Counted from the stretch's first letter, positions 8,357 to 18,906 are shown. The stretch: DNA of 64,000 nt from Pontibacter virosus (GCF_003096355.1 NZ_QEKI01000004.1:186001-250000); one strand, 5' to 3'. Numbers and translations: made by a program. The notes: generated by a model from the sequence alone, not told the origin.

Positions 8357-9964
8357 ATGAAAAAGTCTACTCCGCACTTACTCATACTCACGCTGCTTTG
8401 GCTGGGCTCTGTTCTTCCGCTTCAGGCACAGTCTATTAGCCCACAGGAAATCGACCAGGTAGTGGAGCGGGCCATGACTGCCTTCCAGGTGCCAGGTATA
8501 GCCGTCGCCGTTGTGAAAGACGGGAAAGTGGTGCACATGAAAGGTTACGGCGTCAACTCAACTAAAACAGGTGAGAAAACCACGGAGCATACCTTATTCG
8601 GCGTGGCCTCCAACACCAAGGCCTTCACGGCGGCATCGCTGAGTTTGCTGGTGGAAGAAGGAAAGATCAAGTGGGATGACAAGGTGGTGAAGTACATACC
8701 TGAGTTCCGCCTCTACAACGACTACGTGACAGAGGAATTCACAATCCGGGACCTCCTGACCCACCGCAGTGGCCTGGGCCTAGGAGCCGGCGACCTGATG
8801 ATGTTCCCTGATGGCAACGACTTCACGGTAGACGACCTGATCCGTAACATTCAATACCTGAAGCCGGTGTCTGCTTTCAGAACGAAGTATGACTATGATA
8901 ACCTGCTCTACATTGTAGCCGGTGAGGTAGTGGCCCGCGTGACAGGCACAAGCTGGTCAGAGTTCACCGAAAAGCGCATTTTGCAGCCACTGGGCATGAC
9001 GCGCAGCGCCGCCAGCTACGACAGGCTCCGGGACTTGACCAACACCATCGAAGCCCATGCCGTGGTAGAAGGTAAGTTGAAGGTTATTGACCGTTACAAC
9101 CTGCCTTTCGGGGCCGCTGCCGGGGGGATGTACACCAGCGTGCACGACCTGAGCAAGTGGCTGATCATGCTGATGAACGAGGGAAGGTATGGCGATGAAC
9201 TGAAACAGCGCCTGCTCACGCAACGCGTCATCTGGGAGCAGTGGACGCCGCAAACCATTATACCTTACAACGGCAAGAGCCCCTTCAACACGCACTTCCG
9301 GTCTTACGGGCTTGGTTGGTTTCTGAGCGATGTGAAGGGCCACAAAGAAGTGAGCCACACGGGCGGTCTGCCAGGTATGGTGAGCCAGGTAACCATGCTG
9401 CCCGAGCTGAACCTGGGCATCATCGTGCTCACAAACCAACAAAACGGCCAGGCCTTCCGCTCCATCACCAACACCATCAAGCAGGCCTACCTGGGTATGG
9501 AAGCCCACGACTGGGTGGCAGAGTTGAAGCAGGAAGAGGATGAATACATGAAAGAAGCCACCGCTTATACCAACAAGATTTGGGACGATGTAAACAAAGT
9601 GCTGAAAGAGAAGAAGTCGAAAGTGGCTTTTGACAATTACGTGGGTACTTTCGAAGACAAGTGGTTCGGCCACGTTGAGGTCTACAAACAAAAGAATAAG
9701 CTCTACTTCAAGTCACTTCGATCGCCAAGGCTGCAGGGCGAAATGCTCTACTACAAAGACAATACCTTTGTGGTGAAGTGGACGGATCGCAGTTTTGAGG
9801 CCGATGCCTTTGTGGTGTACGTGCCGGATCAGGAAGGCAAACTCTCTGGCATCAACATGAAGGCCGTCTCCCCGCTCACCGACTTCAGCTACGATTTCCA
9901 TGACCTGGATTTCACCAGAGTGCAGGTTGTGCCGCAAAGCTCTGCAGCACCAGTCAGGAAGTAG
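8357..9964 (+). CDS. Secreted serine hydrolase, class C beta-lactamase/PBP4* family, with C-terminal DUF3471-like domain
   Basis: A 535-residue exported protein (signal peptide to about residue 25, ending LQAQ). The catalytic SxxK is SNTK at 85-88; the second motif is YDN in KYDYDNLLYIVAG; the HxG triad is HTGG. The C-terminal 120 residues (VAFDNYVGTFEDKWFGHVEV and on) match the DUF3471 beta-barrel that often follows this catalytic fold. Such enzymes act as D-aminopeptidases, esterases or penicillin-recognising hydrolases; true beta-lactamase activity cannot be assumed. The ATG at 8357 is preferred over an in-frame TTG six bases upstream because it starts the signal peptide directly. Confidence 0.88.
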   Translation: MKKSTPHLLILTLLWLGSVLPLQAQSISPQEIDQVVERAMTAFQVPGIAVAVVKDGKVVHMKGYGVNSTKTGEKTTEHTLFGVASNTKAFTAASLSLLVEEGKIKWDDKVVKYIPEFRLYNDYVTEEFTIRDLLTHRSGLGLGAGDLMMFPDGNDFTVDDLIRNIQYLKPVSAFRTKYDYDNLLYIVAGEVVARVTGTSWSEFTEKRILQPLGMTRSAASYDRLRDLTNTIEAHAVVEGKLKVIDRYNLPFGAAAGGMYTSVHDLSKWLIMLMNEGRYGDELKQRLLTQRVIWEQWTPQTIIPYNGKSPFNTHFRSYGLGWFLSDVKGHKEVSHTGGLPGMVSQVTMLPELNLGIIVLTNQQNGQAFRSITNTIKQAYLGMEAHDWVAELKQEEDEYMKEATAYTNKIWDDVNKVLKEKKSKVAFDNYVGTFEDKWFGHVEVYKQKNKLYFKSLRSPRLQGEMLYYKDNTFVVKWTDRSFEADAFVVYVPDQEGKLSGINMKAVSPLTDFSYDFHDLDFTRVQVVPQSSAAPVRK

Positions 9965-9994
9965 ACTCAGCTATACCTTAACCTTACGCCCTTT

Positions 9995-10537
9995 ATGACC
10001 AGGAAAAGCATTTATCTAACCATCGGAGCAGCGCTCTCACTTTGCTCCCATACCTATGCTCAAGAGTCTGCTGATGCAGAAGGTAACCAGGGCTTCAGGA
10101 AGAATGCCATTCTGGCAACCATGGGCACTGTCGGGCTGATGGGCGCTTACAACCTGAGTTTTGAGCGGATGCTTCTGGCCAGTAAAGAAGGTTCTATTCA
10201 GGGCCTATGGACTAAAGCGGGGGTTGGTGGTTGGGGTGTCTGGTCAACCGGAGGACCTTACCAGTCGCTGATGCTCGGCACGATGACAGGAAAAAGGAAC
10301 AGCCACTTGGAACTCAACGGTGGACTAGCCCGCATGTTCAACAAAACCGGCTATGACCATGCTGAAGACATGAGCACATACTTCTCTGAGCCGCAACCGC
10401 TAAAGTCGGATTACATCCACATCAGAATAGTTGGCGCGGTGGGTTACAGGTTCCAGAAGCCTACAAGCCGCTTCCTCTTTCGGAGTGGCGTAGGCTACCC
10501 CGAAACACTATACCTGGGTATAGGCGCAGCTTTCTAG
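9995..10537 (+). CDS. Outer-membrane beta-barrel-like protein, unknown function
   Basis: A 180-residue exported protein (signal peptide to about residue 22, ending TYAQ). The mature part alternates hydrophobic and polar residues in strand-length blocks and ends in aromatic Phe (YLGIGAAF), as expected of a small outer-membrane barrel. The VGYRFQKP segment followed by FLFRSGVGYP resembles LGYRFQPL and FMFRLNWTPVL in the protein at 28385-28918, so the two are probably distant relatives. No function is suggested by the neighbours. Confidence 0.6.
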   Translation: MTRKSIYLTIGAALSLCSHTYAQESADAEGNQGFRKNAILATMGTVGLMGAYNLSFERMLLASKEGSIQGLWTKAGVGGWGVWSTGGPYQSLMLGTMTGKRNSHLELNGGLARMFNKTGYDHAEDMSTYFSEPQPLKSDYIHIRIVGAVGYRFQKPTSRFLFRSGVGYPETLYLGIGAAF

Positions 10538-10570
10538 TTTACTGCCCGACTTCAAAACAGTTCAAAAAGC

Positions 10571-10612
10571 AAAAAACCCCTTCCGCTCTTATCAAGCAGA
10601 AGGGGTTTTTTT
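10571..10612. terminator. Bidirectional intrinsic terminator
   Basis: Perfect 13-bp stem AAAAAACCCCTTC (10571-10583) with GAAGGGGTTTTTT (10599-10611). A- and T-runs flank it on both sides, so it can end the + strand barrel gene and the - strand atpDC unit, which converge here. Confidence 0.9.
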
Positions 10613-10634
10613 ATATGCTTTAGCTTGTGCTGTA

Positions 10635-10880
10635 CTACTCCGTAACGGACTCAGCCAGTACGATGATCTTGTTGTTCAGCACTTCTACCACACCACCATC
10701 CACGGTAAAGAACTCCTGTCCTTGTTTGGTAGTGATACGGATTCTGCCGCTTTCCATGGTGCTGATAAGGGGAGCGTGCATGTTCAGGACTTCAAACGAA
10801 CCGTTTGAACCCGGAAACTGGGCCGACTCTACCTCACCGGCAAAAACCTTCTTGTCAGGTGTGATTATCTCTAAATACAT
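10635..10880 (-). CDS. atpC: F1-ATP synthase epsilon subunit, short form
   Basis: Central-stalk subunit of ATP synthase. The 81 residues cover only the N-terminal beta-sandwich (LEIITPDKKVFAGEVESAQFPGSNGSF... GVVEVLNNKIIVLAESVTE). The alpha-helical hairpin that makes up the C-terminal half of typical 130-140-residue epsilon subunits, and which inhibits ATP hydrolysis in E. coli, is absent. Short epsilon subunits are, as I recall, usual in Bacteroidota, so this is probably intact rather than truncated. It follows atpD by 97 bases filled with an inverted repeat. Confidence 0.93.
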   Translation of the reverse strand: MYLEIITPDKKVFAGEVESAQFPGSNGSFEVLNMHAPLISTMESGRIRITTKQGQEFFTVDGGVVEVLNNKIIVLAESVTE

Positions 10881-10890
10881 CCTTTATTTA

Positions 10891-10970
10891 GTTGAGAGTT
10901 AAAAGTTAAAAGTTTAAAGTTAGGATTAGCTGAACACCACTCTTAACTCTAAACTTTTAACTCTAAACTA
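10891..10970. repeat. Second copy of the TTAACTTTTAACT inverted repeat
   Basis: The atpD-atpC spacer holds a left arm at 10891-10923 (GTTGAGAGTTAAAAGTTAAA...) and a right arm at 10942-10970 (CTTAACTCTAAACTTTTAAC...), which pair imperfectly over about 28 bp. The unit matches the tgt-lptG repeat at 408-506. In the atpDC mRNA it would form a hairpin between the two cistrons. Confidence 0.7.
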
Positions 10971-10977
10971 ATTAAGT

Positions 10978-12522
<1,545 letters not shown>

Positions 12523-12750
12523 TCAAGGCGCAAAACTAAGGTATATTAAGGACAATTCCACACAACACCCCAAAAAGTTTTAACTTACTCAATATCAAAG
12601 TATAGGCCTTGCTATTCAAGCCGCTTTCATTACAAAGGCCTTGCCTGTATTAAAAAGCCAACCTGCTGCACCAAACACAGGAATGTATACCCTATACCTG
12701 ATGCTTCACTCAAAATCGCCTGCGCAAATAAAGAGAGCGTAGTGGCGGCT

Positions 12751-13203
12751 CTACAAGCGTTCTAACACCAACTGTACTTCCTTGGTCTTGCTTGATTTGT
12801 CTTTCGTGCTCGGCAGAGGCGCCACACCCAACAGCCTGATGGTATAAGGTATGGCGCCTATCACCACCACCGCAGCATCCTCAGATTTACTGCCACCGGC
12901 GCAATCGCCCAGGCACATGGTAATGGTTTCCCCTATGCCCTCTCCAGTCTCCACTCTCAACTTCACCTCCACCCTGCCATAAGTCACACAAACTACATCG
13001 CTCGGGCACCTGCTGTCGCTCACATGCTCTACCATTAACCTGACAATGTGAACAGCCTCGGGTCCACTGTTATTGTACAAAGCCGCCTGCCCTTCTTTAA
13101 GCTTGATTTCCTGCCCCAGCATGGCATTAACAGTACCCAAATCTTCTTTTGAGCAGGACAAAAGCAGACAGAGCAGCGTGGCAACAAAGAATAAGTTTTT
13201 CAT
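12751..13203 (-). CDS. Putative lipoprotein, unknown function
   Basis: A 150-residue protein with a lipobox (LLLSCSKED, Cys at about residue 17). The mature region has a CPSDVVC pair and a second C-L-G-D-C pair, which could form disulfides in the periplasm. It is rich in short beta-like segments (VEVKLRVETGEGIGETITM). No named family recognised. It is a monocistronic unit between atpD and the divergent DPP-IV-like gene. Confidence 0.65.
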   Translation of the reverse strand: MKNLFFVATLLCLLLSCSKEDLGTVNAMLGQEIKLKEGQAALYNNSGPEAVHIVRLMVEHVSDSRCPSDVVCVTYGRVEVKLRVETGEGIGETITMCLGDCAGGSKSEDAAVVVIGAIPYTIRLLGVAPLPSTKDKSSKTKEVQLVLERL

Positions 13204-13437
13204 GATACAGCGCTATACTTTAACTGTTTGACCCTAAATTGCAGCGGAACGTTGCATCTGGGACAGATCTTACGTTTGTGCTAACACGCCGACTCTATTT
13301 ATACCTTAAATATGACATGCTGAAGTTACCTATATTTTATCATAACGCTATTTAAACTATTCCGCTTTTTGCCAGTCTATACCTTCCGAGCGGCTTATAC
13401 CTGTTCAACTGATCTAACCAACCAAACCAACCTTTTC

Positions 13438-15948
13438 ATGAAGAAAATTTACCTTCTCGCTATGCTGCTGATAGCGGGCATCAGTGTACAGGCACAGCAG
13501 TCTGGCACGCCGACCAAGGGCAATTACCAGCTGGCTTCCCGCTTCTCGCCCAAAAAGCTGGAGAAACTTATTTTCACCACCAACCTCGATCCGCACTGGC
13601 TCAAAAACTCCGACCGCTTCTGGTACGAGTACGAGACCAGCAATGGCAAGAACTGGTACATCGTAGACCCGGCCACCAAATCCAAGAAGCTGCTCTTAGA
13701 CAATGCCAAAGTAGCCTCTGCCGTAACCATGATCGTGCAGGACCCCTTTGATGCGCAGAACCTGCCTATCCAGAACCTGAAGTTCACGGAAGACGAAAAG
13801 AGCGTGCAGTTCGAGATCAAGAGCTCGATCGACCAGGTGAAGAAAGACCGTCTGGACAAGAAGGCCGCCGATTCGCTCGAAAAGAAGACGTTCTACTTCC
13901 GCTATAACCTGACTACAGGCCAGGTAGTGGAGCTGAAAGACTTCGAAAAAATTAAGCCTAAGCCACGCTGGGCTTCTATCTCACCGGACCAGCAGGTCGT
14001 GCTATTCGCCAAGGAACACAACCTGTACTGGATGGACAAAGCCAACTACGAGAAGGCTTTGAAGAATGAGAAAGACACCACCATTGTAGAGCACCAGCTG
14101 ACCAAGGATGGCGTGGAGTACTATACCTACGGCGACTCCCGCGGCGAAACGAACGTGGAGCGCGAGAAGAACAAGAAAAACCGCAAGCCAGCTTTTGTCC
14201 TTTGGTCACCGGACTCCAAGCAGTTTGCCATGGTGCGCACAGACGAGCGCAAAGTGAAAGACCTATGGGTGCTGCACCACACGGCCCAGGGCCGCCCTGC
14301 TTTAGAGACCTACAAGTATCAGATGCCAGGTGAGAAAGAAGCCCCTAAAAGAGAGTTGCTGATCTTCGACTTTGCCAACAAAACGCAGAAACGCATCAAC
14401 ACGGCTGCCTTCAAAGACCAGGAGCTTTCCCTATGGTCGGCCCCTGCCCTGCAAAAGCAGCGCGACGATGAGCACCGTCCGAACATGTGGCACGGCACCA
14501 AAGACAAGCTGTACTTCACCCGCACCAGTCGCGACCTCAAGAAGATAGACGTTTGCGAACTGGATATCGCTTCGGGCAAGGTAACCCCTGTTATAGAGGA
14601 GCGCTTCAATACCTACATCGACATCAACCGCATCGGGCTGGTGAAAGGCGGCAACGAGATCATCCACTGGTCTGAGCGCGACGGCTGGGGCCACTTCTAC
14701 CTGTACGATGGCAAGGGTAACCTGAAAAACCGCATCACCAGCGGTTCCTTCCATGCGGAAGACCTGGTAGGTATAGACGAGAAAAACCGCGTGCTTTACT
14801 TCACAGCCAACGGTCGCGAAAATGGCGAAGACCCCTACCTGATGCACCTCTACCGCATCAACTTCGACGGCAGCGGCATGACCTTGCTTAACAAAGGCAA
14901 CTTCGATAACAACATTAGCCTTAACGACAACAATACTTTCTTTGTAAACACGGCATCACGCGTGAATACCGTACCAGTATCGGCGCTGTATGACACGAAA
15001 GGCCGCAAGGTGATGGACCTGGAGAAAGCCGACCTGAGCCGCCTGATGACGACCGGGTATAAATTCCCGGAGCCATTTATGGTGAAGGCGGACGATGGCA
15101 TTACCGATCTGTACGGCGTGATGTACAAGCCGTTCGACTTCGACTCCACCAAAACCTACCCGATCATTACTTACGTGTACCCAGGTCCGCAGACCGAGGC
15201 AGTGAACAAGTCTTTCGGCCGCAGCATGGACCGTATCGATCGTCTGGCGCAGTTGGGTTTTGTGGTTGTAACAGTAGGTAACCGCGGTGGTCACCCGGCC
15301 CGCTCTAAGTGGTACCACACCTACGGCTACGGCAACCTGCGCGACTATGGTCTGGCTGACAAGAAAGCGGCCATCGAGCAACTGGCCGACCGCCACCGCT
15401 TCATCGACATCAACCGTGTAGGTATAACAGGTCACTCAGGTGGTGGCTTTATGTCCACGGCCGCTATGCTCGTATACCCTGATTTCTTCAAGGTAGCTGT
15501 ATCGGGGGCCGGTAACCACGAGAACAACATTTACAACCGCTGGTGGAGCGAAAAGCACCACGGCGTGAAAGAAGTGGTGACGCCAAAAGGAGACACAACC
15601 TTTGTGTATGCCGTTGAGAAAAACCCGGACCTGGCGCGCAACCTGAAAGGTCATTTGATGTTGGCAACCGGCGACGTAGACAACAACGTACACCCGGCCG
15701 GCACCATCCGTATGGCCCATGCACTGATCAAAGCCAATAAGCGTTTCGATTTTGTGATGCTGCCTGGTCAGCGCCACGCTTTCGGCGACATGACCGAGTA
15801 CTTCTTCTGGATGATGGGCGATTACTTCACCAAGCACCTGCTCGGCGACTTCTCACAGCCAGTGGACATCAAGGAGATCAACCGCGAGGTTGAAAACGTA
15901 GGCAACAAGCGACGAACTGGTGTTGTAGCCGCTCCTGACGAGGAATAA
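13438..15948 (+). CDS. S9 family prolyl oligopeptidase, DPP-IV-like, exported
   Basis: Exported serine peptidase that would remove dipeptides, typically Xaa-Pro, from peptide N-termini. 836 residues: signal peptide (MKKIYLLAMLLIAGISVQAQ), N-terminal beta-propeller (about 40-560), then the alpha/beta-hydrolase domain. The triad is Ser667 in GITGHSGGGF, Asp748 in GDVDNNVHP and His780 in PGQRHAFGD. The ATG at 13438 is chosen because it opens directly onto the signal peptide; an in-frame ATG-less extension to 13369 would bury it. Three AGGTATA-core copies lie in the 140 bases before the start (13302, 13378, 13397). Confidence 0.93.
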   Translation: MKKIYLLAMLLIAGISVQAQQSGTPTKGNYQLASRFSPKKLEKLIFTTNLDPHWLKNSDRFWYEYETSNGKNWYIVDPATKSKKLLLDNAKVASAVTMIVQDPFDAQNLPIQNLKFTEDEKSVQFEIKSSIDQVKKDRLDKKAADSLEKKTFYFRYNLTTGQVVELKDFEKIKPKPRWASISPDQQVVLFAKEHNLYWMDKANYEKALKNEKDTTIVEHQLTKDGVEYYTYGDSRGETNVEREKNKKNRKPAFVLWSPDSKQFAMVRTDERKVKDLWVLHHTAQGRPALETYKYQMPGEKEAPKRELLIFDFANKTQKRINTAAFKDQELSLWSAPALQKQRDDEHRPNMWHGTKDKLYFTRTSRDLKKIDVCELDIASGKVTPVIEERFNTYIDINRIGLVKGGNEIIHWSERDGWGHFYLYDGKGNLKNRITSGSFHAEDLVGIDEKNRVLYFTANGRENGEDPYLMHLYRINFDGSGMTLLNKGNFDNNISLNDNNTFFVNTASRVNTVPVSALYDTKGRKVMDLEKADLSRLMTTGYKFPEPFMVKADDGITDLYGVMYKPFDFDSTKTYPIITYVYPGPQTEAVNKSFGRSMDRIDRLAQLGFVVVTVGNRGGHPARSKWYHTYGYGNLRDYGLADKKAAIEQLADRHRFIDINRVGITGHSGGGFMSTAAMLVYPDFFKVAVSGAGNHENNIYNRWWSEKHHGVKEVVTPKGDTTFVYAVEKNPDLARNLKGHLMLATGDVDNNVHPAGTIRMAHALIKANKRFDFVMLPGQRHAFGDMTEYFFWMMGDYFTKHLLGDFSQPVDIKEINREVENVGNKRRTGVVAAPDEE

Positions 15949-15972
15949 GGTATAACACCAGCATATAAACAC

Positions 15973-16015
15973 AAAACAGCCGTAGTGAGAATCATCTCGC
16001 TGCGGCTGTTTTTTT
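15973..16015. terminator. Bidirectional intrinsic terminator
   Basis: Stem AAAACAGCCG (15973-15982) pairs with CGGCTGTTTT (16003-16012), and an inner AGTGAGA/TCTCGCT stem continues it. A T-run follows on the + strand. It separates the peptidase gene from the convergent gene at 16055-16594. Confidence 0.9.
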
Positions 16016-16054
16016 ATAAGGCTATACCTGCGCCATGCGCAAAGCTATACCTGA

Positions 16055-16594
16055 TTAAAGATCGATTCTGAGCACCCAACGACCTGGCTCTAAAATGGTG
16101 AAACGCACTTCCCGGTCGATGCTGGATGTCCCCATCAGGTTGGAGGCTCTGAAACGAACCGTTCCTTCGAAGGGAAGCACCATGTTCTCAAAACCGATAA
16201 AGTTCTGCGAAGAAAGGTGGTTGCCACTGCTGCCCACCAACTGCAGGTCATTCAGGTCACGTATCACCCGGCCTGACTGCATGACAATAACATCAACCAT
16301 GTTTCCCTCAGTGCTTTGCTTGGTTAGCGAAGCCCGCTGCACATCCCGCTTATAAGAGACCCGGGTCTTCTTAACGCTCGGCGCCTTTTTTTTCGTCTTT
16401 GCATCATCATCCCGCACATAAGTCACTTTTGTCGTGTCCTGTCCCTTCACGATGGTATCCTGGAGGGAGACTATTAACTCAGAAACATAGGAAAAAGCGG
16501 CCCCCTCATGCAGTTGAGCGGTTGCGGTGCCGCGCGCTGCTTCCAAACTGAAGGCGGCGCACAGCAACACGGGTAAAAGGTATACCTGTTTCAT
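16055..16594 (-). CDS. Exported protein of unknown function
   Basis: A 179-residue protein with a signal peptide (to about residue 27, ATAQ). A Lys/Arg-rich stretch (DDDAKTKKKAPSVKKTRVSYKRD, about 62-84) precedes a beta-rich C-terminal half that ends EPGRWVLRIDL. The end resembles the last strand of a Greek-key or immunoglobulin-like fold, but I cannot name a family. It is a single gene. Confidence 0.6.
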   Translation of the reverse strand: MKQVYLLPVLLCAAFSLEAARGTATAQLHEGAAFSYVSELIVSLQDTIVKGQDTTKVTYVRDDDAKTKKKAPSVKKTRVSYKRDVQRASLTKQSTEGNMVDVIVMQSGRVIRDLNDLQLVGSSGNHLSSQNFIGFENMVLPFEGTVRFRASNLMGTSSIDREVRFTILEPGRWVLRIDL

Positions 16595-16914
16595 AGCGAT
16601 GTCTTATAATGACTGACATTAAACCACAGTGAACATAATACTTAAACACATCATTACCAACAAGTAAGGACATTATTTAGTAGACAGCACCCTGCCATAC
16701 GCAGACTTACTTAAAACGAAATCTCCGCCATGCGCAGCTTGTAAACAAACGGTGCATGGCGGAGATTGCCTGTTATTTTAAAGGTGTGTGTTAAATTAGA
16801 GAATCTGAGCCCAAATGGCCCGGAATAAGCGGAAGGCTAAAAATTTGAACATAATCGTAAGCGTAATCTTATATTAAAGTATTCCTTAAGCAAACTCCGT
16901 ATTCGAGAGGAAGG
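16595..16914. other. Gene-free stretch with one hairpin
   Basis: A perfect 14-bp inverted repeat, AATCTCCGCCATGC (16720-16733) and GCATGGCGGAGATT (16754-16767), with a 20-base loop, is the only structure seen. Read on the minus strand it is followed by TTTCGTTTT, so it may be the terminator of the small gene at 16915-17151. Confidence 0.55.
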
Positions 16915-17151
16915 CTATAAATGTTTCAGCATTTCGATTTGCTCGTCGTTGAGCAGGATGTAGCGGTTGTTAAAAGGGTTGGCAAAAAACTTCTCAGCTA
17001 TCACATATTCCCCAGTATCCATTTTGTGAATGTTATAACTAAAAAGACTGTTGGAGCGCTCAATAATCAGTTCTGTGCGGCTTAGATCGAGCTCACGGCC
17101 GCAGGTCGTCGTGATGATGTCAGTATTGACCGTCATGGTAGTTGAATACAT
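16915..17151 (-). CDS. Small protein of unknown function
   Basis: A 78-residue reading frame starting at the ATG at 17151 (an upstream in-frame ATG at 17169 adds six residues). It has no signal peptide or membrane segment and looks like a compact alpha/beta cytoplasmic protein (VIAEKFFANPFNNRYILLNDEQIEMLKHL at its end, split by Phe/Asn-rich turns). It lies alone in a long AT-rich gap. Coding status is supported only by length and amino-acid composition. Confidence 0.45.
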   Translation of the reverse strand: MYSTTMTVNTDIITTTCGRELDLSRTELIIERSNSLFSYNIHKMDTGEYVIAEKFFANPFNNRYILLNDEQIEMLKHL

Positions 17152-17656
17152 AATTGGAAGATTTAGCAAGGTTCTTTACGCAGGACCAGCCAGTTAGTGA
17201 CATTAGAAGTCCATAAAATCAGTTAAACTTATCCACATCATCTCTTTAAGCCCCTGAAACATACCTCACACCTCAATACAAAAGGTGATTTACCTATGAC
17301 GAGCAAGTAAATTTATGCCATACAGGCAAGTTATGCCCGTATACTTGCAGGAGTAAAATAGCCGGCACACCTTTGCTCCCATACTTGGATTGATTTAAAT
17401 TTCAGGACTTACATTTTTTTTTAATCGGGCGCTGTGGGGTCTTGTTACGGTTTTGGCTAATCCGGAAAAGCAGCCCGATTCTGAAAAATAACGATAGAAT
17501 AAGACCGTGAATTTCATTCAATTAGGCGAAACATTGGCCCTCTGAGACCTCTTGTATTGATAAGATTTGGATTGTGTTCGCATACCCAAAAAGCACGAGG
17601 ACACGGCGCTAAAGCAGATTTTGGACTAAGATTTTCAAAAAATTTTGAGGCAAATG
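17152..17656. other. Long gene-free stretch before tRNA-Gln
   Basis: No open frame of note. Around 17345-17377 there is a promoter-like string (TTGCAG, then TAAAATAGCC, then CACCTTTGC) that closely resembles the tRNA-Gln promoter at 17657-17687. Downstream, AATCGGGC (17423-17430) and GCCCGATT (17473-17480) form an 8-bp inverted repeat after a run of about ten T. An uncharacterised small RNA is possible but unproven. Confidence 0.4.
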
Positions 17657-17687
17657 TTTGCAGTTTAAAATAGCCTGCCTATCTTTG
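17657..17687 (+). promoter_or_regulatory. Bacteroidota sigma-A-type promoter of tRNA-Gln
   Basis: TTTG at 17657-17660 and TATCTTTG at 17680-17687, separated by 19 bases, match the Bacteroidota -33/-7 consensus (TTTG and TAnnTTTG). Transcription would begin about 40 bases before the tRNA. Confidence 0.75.
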
Positions 17688-17736
17688 CATCACTGAACGA
17701 CGAAGGGGCTTCCACCCTGAAATCTAGTAGGTAGCT

Positions 17737-17809
17737 TGTCCGATGGTGTAACTGGCAACACGTCTGATTTTGGTTCAGAAGAGTCCAGGTTCGAAACCTG
17801 GTCGGACAA
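17737..17809 (+). tRNA. tRNA-Gln, anticodon TTG
   Basis: A 73-nucleotide cloverleaf. The acceptor stem is TGTCCGA with TCGGACA, the anticodon arm TCTGA-TTTTGGT-TCAGA gives anticodon TTG, and the T arm CCAGG-TTCGAAA-CCTGG is canonical. The discriminator base is A and CCA is not encoded. It is the only RNA gene found in the window. Confidence 0.97.
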
Positions 17810-17812
17810 CTT

Positions 17813-17849
17813 AAAAAGGCAACCCACAGCAATGCGGGTTGCCTTTTTT
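17813..17849 (+). terminator. Intrinsic terminator after tRNA-Gln
   Basis: Stem GGCAACCC (17818-17825) with GGGTTGCC (17836-17843), extended by flanking A and T runs. It starts four bases after the tRNA, so the tRNA is a monocistronic unit. Confidence 0.9.
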
Positions 17850-17916
17850 GCTTTACACCCTCCCGCCTAACTAATTAAAAATCAGAAATATCAGGTAGCA
17901 TATTTGCGGAATTTCG

Positions 17917-17924
17917 TAGCTTTG
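17917..17924 (+). promoter_or_regulatory. Candidate -7 box of prs
   Basis: TAGCTTTG fits TAnnTTTG about 49 bases before the prs ATG. A well-spaced -33 TTTG is not visible, so this rests on the -7 box alone. Confidence 0.4.
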
Positions 17925-17972
17925 CAGGCATAATAACCTAAAAACCAAACCCTACAAATATTTAGCATTATT

Positions 17973-18902
17973 ATGCCACAGGTAAAAATTTTCGCTGGCT
18001 CCGCCTCCAAGTACTTAGCCGAAAAAATTGCTGTCGCTTATGGCACGCAACTCGGTGACCTTGAGCTTCTACGTTTTAGCGACGGGGAGATGGCACCACA
18101 CTTCAATGAATCTGTTCGCGGTGCCGAAGTGTTTCTGGTGCAATCCACGTTTCCGCCAGCCGACAACCTGATGGAACTTATGCTGATGGTAGACGCTGCC
18201 AAACGCGCCTCAGCCCACAAAGTGATCGTCGTGATGCCATATTACGGTTACGCCCGCCAGGACCGCAAAGACAAGCCCCGCGTTTCGATCGGCTCTAAAG
18301 TGCTGGCCAACGCCATCCAGTCAGTGGGCGCTGACCGCCTGATGACCTGCGACCTGCACGCTGGCCAGATCCAGGGCTTCTTCGACATTCCGGTTGATCA
18401 TCTGGATGGTTCGGCCATCTTCGTGCCCTACCTGCGCAGCCTCAACCTGGGCAACGACCTGATCTTCGCTTCTCCTGACGTAGGTGGCGTGGTTAGAACG
18501 AGAGCATTCGCAAAGAACTTCGGCGCTGAGATGGTTGTCTGCGACAAACACCGCAAACGGGCTAACGAGATCGCCTCTATGCAGGTGATCGGTGATGTGG
18601 AAGGTATGGATGTGGTGCTTGTGGACGACATGGTGGACACAGCCGGCACGATTACGCAAGCCGCCAAACTCTTGAAAGACAAAGGTGCCAAAACTGTTCG
18701 TGCCATCGCAACGCACCCTGTGTTGTCAGGCCCGGCTTACGAGCGCATCGAGAACTCTGTGCTGGAAGAACTGGTGGTTTCTGACACCATCCCTCTGCGC
18801 CAGGAATGCTCCAAGATCAAGGTGCTTTCGTTCTCCGAACTGTTCGCCCGCGCCATCAACAACGTAGTGACGCACGAATCTATCAGTTCGCTGTTTATAT
18901 AA
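17973..18902 (+). CDS. prs: Ribose-phosphate pyrophosphokinase
   Basis: Makes PRPP from ribose-5-phosphate and ATP, the shared precursor of purines, pyrimidines, NAD, His and Trp. Class I enzyme of normal length (309). The flexible-loop and ATP region YYGYARQDRK, the divalent-metal site DLHAGQIQGFF and the PRPP-binding loop VLVDDMVDTAGT are intact. It is followed by an inverted repeat and then rplY; the pair prs-ctc/rplY is a common bacterial neighbourhood. Confidence 0.97.
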   Translation: MPQVKIFAGSASKYLAEKIAVAYGTQLGDLELLRFSDGEMAPHFNESVRGAEVFLVQSTFPPADNLMELMLMVDAAKRASAHKVIVVMPYYGYARQDRKDKPRVSIGSKVLANAIQSVGADRLMTCDLHAGQIQGFFDIPVDHLDGSAIFVPYLRSLNLGNDLIFASPDVGGVVRTRAFAKNFGAEMVVCDKHRKRANEIASMQVIGDVEGMDVVLVDDMVDTAGTITQAAKLLKDKGAKTVRAIATHPVLSGPAYERIENSVLEELVVSDTIPLRQECSKIKVLSFSELFARAINNVVTHESISSLFI

Positions 18903-18906
18903 GTTT

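Noticed and set aside
8957..9691. Open frame of 244 codons on the minus strand
   Set aside because: It is antisense to the serine hydrolase whose catalytic motifs are intact.
14431..15837. Several open frames on the minus strand
   Set aside because: They are antisense to the DPP-IV-like peptidase; the sense gene has a full catalytic triad.
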